Assembly (NCBI RefSeq): GCF_003029735.1
Contig: NZ_KZ686269.1
Span: forward strand, 434,001 to 498,000
Direction: 5' to 3'
Length of the DNA stretch: 64,000 bases
From: Pedobacter yulinensis
Lineage (GTDB): Bacteria > Bacteroidota > Bacteroidia > Sphingobacteriales > Sphingobacteriaceae
Within the stretch, counting starts at the first letter, position 1. Every line of letters starts with the position of its first letter. The position numbers and the translations under genes were made by a program. Shown here one piece after another: positions 7,961-14,855 of the stretch. The notes beneath the pieces were generated by a model. That model was not told the DNA's origin. It did no database searches and was given only the letters and a program-made list of their open reading frames with translations.

Positions 7961-9568
7961 ATGCCAAACAAAACGTTAGTCTGTTCGTTTGTGGATAAAA
8001 CAAATCAGGGAGAATTGAATAACCAGGAAATTAAATCCATACTAGCGTCGCAAGATGTAGGAGAACACCTGTTCCCTAAAGCGCTCGACGCGGCCAATGT
8101 CGGTGTTGTTATTACCGATAACCGCCTGCCCGACAATCCGATCATTTATTGCAATTCAGCTTTTCAAAAGCTGTCCGGCTACAGCCGTGCAGAGATCATG
8201 GGCCGGAATTGCCGGTTTTTACAGCGCGAAGACCGTAACCAGGAAGAACGCCACCGCATTGCTGAAGCGATACGGGAAGGAAAGCACCTCGTTACCGAGA
8301 TCAGGAATTACAATAAAGATGGGATGCTGTTCTACAATGAGCTTTACCTTTCGCCCGTTAAGAACGAGACCGGCGTTGTTACGCATTTTATTGGCATTCA
8401 AAATGATGTAACCCGGCGCCGGCAGGTTGAGCTTGATCTCCAGTTTCAGCGCCAGGAAGCTGAAGAACGGCTGGAGCAACGAACGCTTGCACTCCGCGAA
8501 AGTGAAGAGTACATGCAGAGTATCGTACAGACCATTCGCGAAAGCCTCGTGGTGCTGGATAAAGATTATAATGTTCTTAGCGTTAATAACTTTTTCCTCA
8601 ACACGTTTAAGGTTACCATCAACGAAACCAAAGGCTTCAACTTGTATGAATTGGGCAACGGTCAGTGGAACATTCCGCACCTGCGGCGTTTAATGGAAGA
8701 GATTCTGCCCAGCAACAACCCGGTGCTCAATTATGAGGTGGATCATGAATTTCCGCATATAGGCCGGAAACTGATGCTGCTCAATGCACACCGTGTGGAG
8801 TTGGAAGGAGAGTATAAAGACCGCATTCTCCTGGCCATAGAAGACATCACAGAACGCCGGTCAATCGAACAGCGCAAAGACGATTTCCTCACGATAGCCA
8901 GTCATGAGCTGCGCACCCCGCTCACCACGATACAGGGATATACGCAGATTTTATCGCGCAGCCTTCCGGCCGGTTCGCCTGAACGGGTACGCAGCCTGGT
9001 GGGAAAACTTTCCGGGGCGGTAGACCGGCTGAACCAATTGCTTTCTGAACTGCTTGACATGTCTAAAATTCAGAGCGGTTATATCCAGTTGCACAAGGAC
9101 CGTGTTCCGTTCGATGAACTCGTGGCCGGCGTGGCAGAAAGCATGCAGACCGCTTCGCCCGGGCACAACATCATCCTGGAAGGAAGTTCAGATGCCGATG
9201 TGTATGCAGATGAATCGCACTTGGTGCAGGTGATCAGCAACCTGATCGGCAATGCCATCAAATATGCACCTGATGAGCAGCGCATCGAGATCCGGATTTC
9301 CAGGGTGGGCGATTTTGTAAAACTTTCGGTGAAGGACTATGGCCTTGGCATCAGTCCGGCAGACCAAAAGCATATTTTCGAACGCTTTTTCAGGGTAGAC
9401 AAAATCCAGAAAGATTTTCCGGGCATGGGCATCGGGCTTTACATCTGCGAACAGGTTATCAAGAATCATGGCGGAACCTTATGGGTAGAAAGCGACTTGG
9501 GCAAAGGATCAATTTTCAGTTTCACCTTGCCTGTATATGCAGAAGGAAAGGAGGCGGGTCATGAATAA
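7961..9568 (+). CDS. LOV-PAS blue-light sensor histidine kinase
   Basis: The 535-residue soluble kinase begins with a LOV domain (about residues 40-152). It has the signature GRNCRFLQ at 81-88, whose Cys84 is the residue that forms the FMN adduct in blue light, plus the flavin contacts in RNYNKDG (Asn116), NELYLSP (Asn126) and GIQNDV (Gln147). A coiled coil (152-187), a second PAS domain (about 188-298), a HisKA helix pair (His315 in SHELRTP) and an HATPase_c domain (NAIKYAP, GLGIS, GMGIGL boxes) follow. No membrane segment, so it senses light in the cytoplasm. The next gene, a receiver, overlaps its end by eight bases and is the likely phosphate acceptor. Close proximity to crtB and a B12-type regulator suggests control of light protection. 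Confidence 0.93.
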   Translation: MPNKTLVCSFVDKTNQGELNNQEIKSILASQDVGEHLFPKALDAANVGVVITDNRLPDNPIIYCNSAFQKLSGYSRAEIMGRNCRFLQREDRNQEERHRIAEAIREGKHLVTEIRNYNKDGMLFYNELYLSPVKNETGVVTHFIGIQNDVTRRRQVELDLQFQRQEAEERLEQRTLALRESEEYMQSIVQTIRESLVVLDKDYNVLSVNNFFLNTFKVTINETKGFNLYELGNGQWNIPHLRRLMEEILPSNNPVLNYEVDHEFPHIGRKLMLLNAHRVELEGEYKDRILLAIEDITERRSIEQRKDDFLTIASHELRTPLTTIQGYTQILSRSLPAGSPERVRSLVGKLSGAVDRLNQLLSELLDMSKIQSGYIQLHKDRVPFDELVAGVAESMQTASPGHNIILEGSSDADVYADESHLVQVISNLIGNAIKYAPDEQRIEIRISRVGDFVKLSVKDYGLGISPADQKHIFERFFRVDKIQKDFPGMGIGLYICEQVIKNHGGTLWVESDLGKGSIFSFTLPVYAEGKEAGHE

Positions 9569-9920
9569 AAAAATACTCGTATGTGATGACGATGAAGGCA
9601 TCCTGGAAATGATGGAGCTTTTCCTGGAAGATGCCGGTTATGAAGTAATCGCTGTTCGGGAAAGTGTCAATGTGCTTTCTGAAGCGGCTAGCCGCAAGCC
9701 GAACCTGATCATCCTTGACATCTGGATGCCTGTTATTTCGGGCGACAGAATATTGAGAAGCCTGAGGGCACAGGAACCTACCGCTTCCATTCCTGTTATC
9801 CTGTTTTCGGCCAGCAGGGAAGGCCAGGGAATTGCGGAACGGGAAGGGGCAAACGGGTTTGTAAGCAAACCTTTCAATCTGGACGAACTGCTACAGCAGA
9901 TCAGTGAGAAAGCCAGTTAA
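9561..9920 (+). CDS. Receiver partner of the LOV kinase
   Basis: The start at 9561 is set by a strong Shine-Dalgarno sequence (AAAGGAGG, 9547-9554), unusual in this phylum, and overlaps the kinase stop by eight bases, implying translational coupling. The 119-residue product is a single receiver: acidic pocket VCDDDEG, phospho-Asp in LIILDIWMP, switch residue in ILFSAS and Lys in VSKPFN. With no DNA-binding domain, it must pass the signal on by contact or phosphotransfer. It ends only 15 bases from the convergent B12-MerR gene. Confidence 0.92.
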   Translation: MNKKILVCDDDEGILEMMELFLEDAGYEVIAVRESVNVLSEAASRKPNLIILDIWMPVISGDRILRSLRAQEPTASIPVILFSASREGQGIAEREGANGFVSKPFNLDELLQQISEKAS

Positions 9921-9935
9921 TGCAGAATGCCCTTC

Positions 9936-10820
9936 TCAGTTGGCCGGATTTAATTTCAGAAATTCAACCAGGGCACTGGTTGAAAAAGCATTCGGCTCGC
10001 GAAACGCATGGCCTGAGCCAAACCGCGGCCCTGTAAAAAATATTCGCGCTGCGGGCGCCACTGCGCAAAGCGCAGCAGTAAAGGCCTGCTCATCGCTAAC
10101 GCTGAGGGCGGTAGTCAGGCCGGTTACGATGATGCCAGGCCGGTGCAGTTCTACAGCCCGCTCAACAGAAGCAAAGGGGAGTGCTGCACCCAGGTAACAG
10201 GTGCGGTATCCCCGTAACCGGAAGGAATAATTGTAAAATTGCAGGGCAAGCTCATGCAGCTCTTCGGCCGGCAGGAACAACAATACCATTTCTTCATTGC
10301 TGTAGTTGGGCGGCAGCTTCAAGGTTTCAGCGGCCAGCCTGTTTCTGACCAGGTTCGAAAAAAAATGCTCCTGCGCGGGATCTACCGTTCCCGCCTGCCA
10401 CAACTGCCCGATCTTTTCGAAAAACGGAAAAACGACAGATGAAATGGTCTGTTCAAAACCGAGCGATGCCGAGAGCCGGTTCATTGTTTCTTCAAAATGC
10501 CGCTCATCCATTTCCAGCAAAGCAAGTAGTAAATCCTGGTCGTGCTGTTTCGGTTTATCCTCCAGTTGCAGCAACTCTGCGCTGAGCCGCTCGCGCTCTG
10601 CCTGTGTCATGGCAGATAACACCGATATCTTGTATCCTGAACGGTTCAGCAGACTGATGTTGATGATATTCTTCAGGTCATCTGCCGAGTACCTTCTGAT
10701 ATTTGTAGGCGTACGGCCGGGCGTAAACAAACCATAACGTTGTTCCCACGTACGGATCGTGTGCGCCCGCACGCCGCTCAGGCGCTCCAGATCTTTAATG
10801 GTATAATGTTCGGAGGTCAT
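9936..10820 (-). CDS. B12-binding MerR-family photoregulator (CarH/LitR type)
   Basis: Residues 5-75 are a MerR winged helix (YTIKDLERLSGV, TIRTWEQRYGLFTPGRT). Residues about 95-170 form the helical cap of a cobalamin module with the Wx9EH motif (Trp141, Glu151, His152), and 175-290 the Rossmann-like B12 domain with ExH (Glu187, His189, the expected lower axial ligand) followed by the YLGAALP strand. In Thermus CarH this protein represses carotenoid genes in the dark and is released by light-driven loss of adenosylcobalamin. Here it lies divergent to crtB, the classic arrangement. The residue after the motif Trp is Gln (142), where Thermus CarH has the His that forms the bis-His photoproduct (from memory), so its photochemistry may differ. 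Confidence 0.88.
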   Translation of the reverse strand: MTSEHYTIKDLERLSGVRAHTIRTWEQRYGLFTPGRTPTNIRRYSADDLKNIINISLLNRSGYKISVLSAMTQAERERLSAELLQLEDKPKQHDQDLLLALLEMDERHFEETMNRLSASLGFEQTISSVVFPFFEKIGQLWQAGTVDPAQEHFFSNLVRNRLAAETLKLPPNYSNEEMVLLFLPAEELHELALQFYNYSFRLRGYRTCYLGAALPFASVERAVELHRPGIIVTGLTTALSVSDEQAFTAALCAVAPAARIFFTGPRFGSGHAFREPNAFSTSALVEFLKLNPAN

Positions 10821-10948
10821 GGGCCATAGTTAACAGCTGCAACGTGTTACAACTATTTTGCTTAATGTTTTTTGTGAAAGTTAAACAAAAATCTGCATTA
10901 TTGTGTTTTGAAGCAAGTAGATTTTGAGAATATGCGAAATTCCGCACC
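10821..10948. promoter_or_regulatory. Divergent regulatory region merR / crtB
   Basis: These 128 AT-rich bases must carry both promoters. An imperfect dyad AGTTAACA / TGTTACAACT (10828-10835 and 10845-10854) sits just before the regulator's start codon and is a candidate operator. I could not place a perfect TAnnTTTG element for either gene. Confidence 0.4.
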
Positions 10949-11815
10949 ATGAAAGCATTATTTGACCGGGTCAGTAAAAAATGCAGCAGCCTGACCACCC
11001 ATGCATACAGCACTTCTTTTTCGCTTGGAATCAGGCTACTGGCTGCACCGATGCGTGAGCCGGTGTATGCTATCTATGGTTTCGTGCGGCTGGCTGATGA
11101 GATTGTCGATTCTTTCCAGGGCTTTGATCAGGCTGAGCTGCTGGCTGATTTCAGGCGACAGACAGACCGGTCCATTTGCGATGGGATATCGTTAAATCCT
11201 ATTTTGAACAGCTTCCAGCGGGTGGTCAATGCCTATGGGATTCCCAAAGAACTGGTGGATTGTTTTTTCGAAAGCATGGAGATGGATCTGGATGGACAGT
11301 GCTACACACGCGAACTGTACGAACGTTATATTTTCGGTTCCGCAGAGGTAGTGGGCCTGATGTGCCTGCGGGTGTTTACAAACGGCAACGACCAGGAGTA
11401 CGAACGCCTCAGGCAACCGGCCATGCGGTTGGGCGCTGCATTCCAGAAAGTTAATTTTCTGCGCGATGCGGGGGCAGATTTCAACAAACTTGGCCGCACG
11501 TACTTTCCCGGAGTAAACCTGCAGGGTTTTTCGGCAACTGAAAAAAAACAGATCGAAGCCGATATCCTGGCCGATTTTGATGCGGCGCTTGTTGGCATTG
11601 AACAACTGCCCGCCGGTGCACGGCCAGGCGTCTATCTGGCTTATCTTTATTATAAGGTCCTGTTTGAAAAGATCAGGCGGCTGCCTCCGCAGCGAATTTT
11701 GAGTTCCAGGATCAGGGTTGCCAACGTCCATAAAATGGTGATCATGTGTTATGCCCTGATCAGGCGACGTCCCGGTGTATCCTATAAGATAAATTATGCA
11801 GCAGATGACAAGTGA
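10949..11815 (+). CDS. crtB: Phytoene synthase
   Basis: The 288-residue enzyme belongs to the squalene/phytoene synthase family, which condenses two geranylgeranyl diphosphates to phytoene, the first committed carotenoid step. Both Mg-diphosphate motifs are present: ADEIVD at 49-54 and RDAGAD in the NFLRDAGADFNKLGRTYFP segment, together with the YSTSFSLG opening. It overlaps idi by about 20 bases, so the two form one operon, and it is divergent to the B12-MerR gene. A phytoene desaturase (crtI), usually next to crtB in this phylum, is absent here and must be elsewhere. Confidence 0.93.
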   Translation: MKALFDRVSKKCSSLTTHAYSTSFSLGIRLLAAPMREPVYAIYGFVRLADEIVDSFQGFDQAELLADFRRQTDRSICDGISLNPILNSFQRVVNAYGIPKELVDCFFESMEMDLDGQCYTRELYERYIFGSAEVVGLMCLRVFTNGNDQEYERLRQPAMRLGAAFQKVNFLRDAGADFNKLGRTYFPGVNLQGFSATEKKQIEADILADFDAALVGIEQLPAGARPGVYLAYLYYKVLFEKIRRLPPQRILSSRIRVANVHKMVIMCYALIRRRPGVSYKINYAADDK

Positions 11816-12323
11816 GGTTGAGCATGTGATTCTGGTCGATGAACAGGACCAGGAGATCGGCGTGATGGAGAAAATGCAGGCGCACAGGGAAGGCAGGCTT
11901 CACCGCGCATTTTCTATTTTTATATTCAATTCAGATGGCCAGATGATGCTTCACAAACGTGCGGCAAATAAATACCATTCGCCGGGCTTGTGGTCGAACG
12001 CATGCTGCAGCCATCCGCGGCCAGGCGAAGATGTGCTGCAGGCAGCAAACAGAAGGCTTCAGGAAGAAATGGGCTTCACCTGCCGCCTCAGCCCGGCTTT
12101 CAAGTTTTCCTACCGCGCCTCCCTCGACCAGGGAATGACCGAAAACGAGTTCGACCATGTGCTGACGGGACGCTATACAGGCAGCCCGGTTCTCAATCCG
12201 GATGAGGTGGCAGAATGGAAATGGATGGATACAGGCCTCCTGTACGAAGACCTCCAGCTTAACCCCGATCATTATACCTATTGGTTTAAGGCGGCTTTTC
12301 CGGTTTGGTTAAGACTGATGTAA
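11796..12323 (+). CDS. idi: Isopentenyl-diphosphate delta-isomerase, type I
   Basis: At 175 residues this is the Nudix-fold type I isomerase, interconverting IPP and DMAPP to feed isoprenoid and carotenoid synthesis. The active-site Cys lies in WSNACCSHP, the Glu cluster in RLQEEMGF, and the metal-binding His residues in the LHRAFSIFIF and HP segments. The first possible start (11796) overlaps crtB; a second Met at 11805 is equally possible. It supplies the precursor for the enzyme encoded just upstream. Confidence 0.93.
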   Translation: MQQMTSEVEHVILVDEQDQEIGVMEKMQAHREGRLHRAFSIFIFNSDGQMMLHKRAANKYHSPGLWSNACCSHPRPGEDVLQAANRRLQEEMGFTCRLSPAFKFSYRASLDQGMTENEFDHVLTGRYTGSPVLNPDEVAEWKWMDTGLLYEDLQLNPDHYTYWFKAAFPVWLRLM

Positions 12324-12482
12324 GCATTTCGGGACCTCTGCAGTTTTTTTTATAAAATTTAGAGATGTCGCAAACATTTGCGGGTCTTTTCTGTTATGAA
12401 CCTCGATTATCGCCCGCAAGAGGAGAAGCTTATCCCGGCCTGATCAGGCCTTTTGCTGGTTTACACAAAAACCATCTTTTAT

Positions 12483-12812
12483 ATGCGATTCGCTACGCTA
12501 CTTTTGCTCCTGGCCTTGCCGGGCCTGTCTGCTCCTGCCCATTCTGCTGCGCTTTTTGAAAAGCGGCTGAATATGCGGGTCTATCAAATCGAAACACTTG
12601 CAAGTGTTGTTAACCGTATCGAGGTTCAACTGGGCTTGCGAATCTCGTACAAACCGGCGCTGCTGGTCAACAAAGCAGTAAAACCGGCAACCTATACCCT
12701 GATCAGTGCAGCTGACATCTTAAAGGAACAGCTTACCTTTCATAAACTGGTCCTGGTCAAACAGAACCGCGGTTATGCCATTGTTCAGGATTCAGCCAAA
12801 CCGGGCAACTAA
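12483..12812 (+). CDS. Stand-alone STN-like secreted protein (paralogue 1)
   Basis: Start 12483 (MRFATLLLL) gives a clean signal peptide ending near AHSA. The mature part is about 85 residues resembling the STN domain (secretin and TonB short N-terminal): opening RVYQIETLASVVNRIEVQLG, then RISYKPALL and a late SAADILKEQLTFHKLVLV-like helix-strand. STN domains normally precede TonB receptors or secretins and contact anti-sigma factors or partners in the periplasm. Here the domain is alone, with no receptor, FecR or ECF sigma gene adjacent. A second copy with the same core is at 47605-47937. Function unknown. Confidence 0.6.
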   Translation: MRFATLLLLLALPGLSAPAHSAALFEKRLNMRVYQIETLASVVNRIEVQLGLRISYKPALLVNKAVKPATYTLISAADILKEQLTFHKLVLVKQNRGYAIVQDSAKPGN

Positions 12813-12898
12813 GTCAGCAGGCCGGCGAATCTTTTTCAACCTTTTTGGTCCCGCAGGCGTTAGTTGAAGGCAGGGGTACCTGCCTAACACGAAAAGCC

Positions 12899-13102
12899 AT
12901 GAAAACAAAACACTTTTTATTAGCTGCCCTGCTGGTATCCGGCCTGGCAGCATGCAGCCAGGATGGTCATCAGCAAAGCAGCAGTCCGACATTGACAGGA
13001 CCGACCGGCGATTCTTCGTCTACGCGTTCAGACACGAGCGCAACCACGTCAGATACCGCAGATACGGCGAAGACTGATGGCGAGACCACCGCAAGGGAAT
13101 AA
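12899..13102 (+). CDS. Small Ser/Thr-rich lipoprotein
   Basis: The chosen start (12899) gives a lipoprotein signal (MKTKHFLLAALLVSGLAACS, lipobox LAAC). The mature 48 residues are almost wholly Ser, Thr, Asp and Gly, thus disordered and acidic. No family recognised. It is followed by its own hairpin and then hsp20. Such small lipoproteins are common in this phylum and their roles are unknown. Confidence 0.6.
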   Translation: MKTKHFLLAALLVSGLAACSQDGHQQSSSPTLTGPTGDSSSTRSDTSATTSDTADTAKTDGETTARE

Positions 13103-13164
13103 ATTTGTCATTCCTGCTGACAGTTTTTCAGCGCTGGCTGAAAAAAAATCAGGCTGTATACCGG

Positions 13165-13190
13165 GCTGCATGCCCTGGCATGCAGCTTGA
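13165..13190 (+). terminator. Hairpin after the small lipoprotein gene
   Basis: Ten-base perfect arms (13165-13174 and 13177-13186) separated by only two bases, followed by TTGATTTATT. A tight loop and weak T tract make it a moderate terminator. Confidence 0.6.
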
Positions 13191-13251
13191 TTTATTGGTC
13201 TTGATTTGAAACAACCCGATTTAATCAACTATAATTAAAGGAGGAAATATC

Positions 13252-13683
13252 ATGTCACTGATCAAATTTAATGGCAACAAGCCCGCTATCAATGGATTCA
13301 GCGATGTATTTGAGTCCGTATTTAATGATTCATTTTTTTCTGACCGCCTGATTGCACGTGTACCTGCGGTCAATGTAGCCGAGACCGCAGATGGTTACCA
13401 CATTGAGATGGCTGCGCCCGGTTTAAGCAAAGAAGATTTTCATATCCAGCTTGACCGCAAGTTGCTGACCATCTCAGTAGAAAAACAACAATCAGAAAAA
13501 AGCGACAGGGAAAGTTACAGCAGGAGAGAATTCAGCTACACTTCCTTTGTCCGGTCGTTTGCATTGCCTGATTCGGCCGATGACAGCAACATCGAAGCAA
13601 GTTACGCAAATGGAATCCTTGATATCCGCGTAGCGAAGAAGGAAGAGGCAAAACAAATGACTCGACGCATCGAGATCAGCTGA
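13252..13683 (+). CDS. Hsp20 small heat-shock protein
   Basis: The 143-residue protein is an alpha-crystallin-type chaperone that holds unfolding proteins in the cytoplasm. The domain runs from about 40 to 140, with AVNVAETADGYHIEMAAPGLSKEDF, the typical SYSRREFSYTSFVRSFALP segment and the closing ANGILDIRVAKKEE (GxLxIxxxK) motif. A strong Shine-Dalgarno sequence (AAAGGAGG, 13237-13244) precedes the ATG, which is notable in this phylum and fits high expression. It has its own terminator. It sits among other stress-related genes. Confidence 0.93.
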   Translation: MSLIKFNGNKPAINGFSDVFESVFNDSFFSDRLIARVPAVNVAETADGYHIEMAAPGLSKEDFHIQLDRKLLTISVEKQQSEKSDRESYSRREFSYTSFVRSFALPDSADDSNIEASYANGILDIRVAKKEEAKQMTRRIEIS

Positions 13684-13720
13684 TCCCGTCGCAGAAATGT
13701 TAAGAAGTTTCAAATCACAT

Positions 13721-13745
13721 ACCGCCCGGCAGGGCGGTTTTTGTT
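13721..13745 (+). terminator. Terminator of hsp20
   Basis: ACCGCCC (13721-13727), loop GGCA, GGGCGGT (13732-13738), then TTTTGTTT: a classic intrinsic terminator. Confidence 0.85.
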
Positions 13746-13760
13746 TGCAGGCTCAATTGC

Positions 13761-13934
13761 TTAAAGCAGTTGCCTGAGTCCGTTTTTAGCCTGATAACAA
13801 CTCAGGTTTTCGATACGGCCAAGCAATTTGATCCTGGCGCCAATTTTTTTTTCGTCTTTCAGCAGCCTTAAATGCGGACGGTTGCTCTCCTCCGGCTGTT
13901 CAAAGCCGGTAAGCTGAATTTGTTTCATTTCCAT
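13761..13934 (-). CDS. Small hypothetical protein, coupled to the DUF3606 gene
   Basis: Start 13934 is chosen because it overlaps the stop of the upstream DUF3606 gene (TGAGATGG) and has a GGGAGGG ribosome site a few bases before it. The 57-residue product (MEMKQIQLTGFEQPEE... ending in a basic helical region) has no recognisable domain. Coupled translation with the DUF3606 gene is the main clue to its reality. Confidence 0.5.
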   Translation of the reverse strand: MEMKQIQLTGFEQPEESNRPHLRLLKDEKKIGARIKLLGRIENLSCYQAKNGLRQLL

Positions 13935-13935
13935 C

Positions 13936-14160
13936 TCAATGCCCTCCCAGGTTAGCGCTGCCATTTAGTCTTGATAAAAACCGGGTATTCTTCAGATAGG
14001 CTTCAAGTTTGCTAAATTCGAGCTGATGAATGGCCCTGACGGCAGATTTCAGGGTTTCTTCACTTACCTTTAACCGCCTTGACCAGTATTGCCTGGCCGT
14101 TTCGTCCGAGATGTCGACCATCTCCGGAGCTCTTCTTGTGTCTCTGACCGATGTTTTCAT
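13936..14160 (-). CDS. DUF3606 family protein
   Basis: This 74-residue protein matches the DUF3606 pattern: a basic start, then VDISDETARQYWSRRLKVS followed by the helix EETLKSAVRAIH. The family consists of small cytoplasmic proteins of unknown function, often in stress-related loci. It is first of a two-gene minus-strand pair, and its own C-terminus (after residue 47) diverges from the short core. Confidence 0.75.
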   Translation of the reverse strand: MKTSVRDTRRAPEMVDISDETARQYWSRRLKVSEETLKSAVRAIHQLEFSKLEAYLKNTRFLSRLNGSANLGGH

Positions 14161-14323
14161 GGTATTATTTGGTTAGATTAATACTGTATATGAATAAACC
14201 GGACTCGCCTGAGAATGTTTTGGGTGAAGTACCTGTTTTTGAAGTAGGCAATGGGGTCAAATACCCGTAAGAGGTACCGAAAATCGACGAAATCAACAGG
14301 TGTTGCTTAGAAATACGATTGGG

Positions 14324-14700
14324 TCAGTGTGCGGCTCTGGCCAGCTCTTTAACAAGTGCCAGCAGGCTATCCATGTCGTAAGGCTTCTCCAGGAAGGCAT
14401 CGGCACCGTATTGTTCAATTCTGCTTCGACAAAACCCGGCCGGGCCGAGAGCAACAGGACCGGAACTTGTGCCAGGTGCGGCTGCTGTTTCAGTCTGCGG
14501 CACAGCAGGCGGCCATCTTCGGGGCCCAGGTGGATATCAATGATCATCAGGTCGGGGCGGAGTTTCGTAAGGCCCTGTTCAAAGGCACAGACCGACTGGC
14601 AGGCGAAAACGCGATAGTTTGCCAGGTACAGGATCGACTGTATGGCATCCAGGTTGTCTTCGCGGTCATCGACCACCGCGACGGTCTTCAAAGGAATCAT
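14324..14700 (-). pseudogene. Receiver-domain gene with a frameshift
   Basis: The N-terminal 90 residues are a normal receiver: VAVVDDREDN, phospho-Asp in LMIIDIHLGPEDG, switch region VLLLSARPG. After GFVEAELNN (around 14410-14425) the frame loses similarity, but the neighbouring frame resumes exactly with QYGADAFLEKPYDMDSLL, containing the conserved Lys, and ends at 14324. A single-base indel therefore splits the receiver fold. In the annotated frame the protein runs on to 14293 with an unrelated tail. Either a recent pseudogene or a base error in the assembly. Confidence 0.8.
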
Positions 14701-14855
14701 TAGGCTCTCAAATGTATAAGTTTTTATGATAAAATATTAAACAAAATGCAAATAGCCCTGATTGCCCGGGGCCGGGATTTTAATGCGTGTTTTTTTAGGG
14801 TGGAATATGCCCGGGGGCGTAAACCTTTATCCTGCTGCGGGTGTTATCGTTGCAC

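Noticed and set aside
8219..8680. 153-codon minus-strand ORF within the LOV kinase
   Set aside because: It overlaps the canonical LOV and linker sequence and shows no domain.
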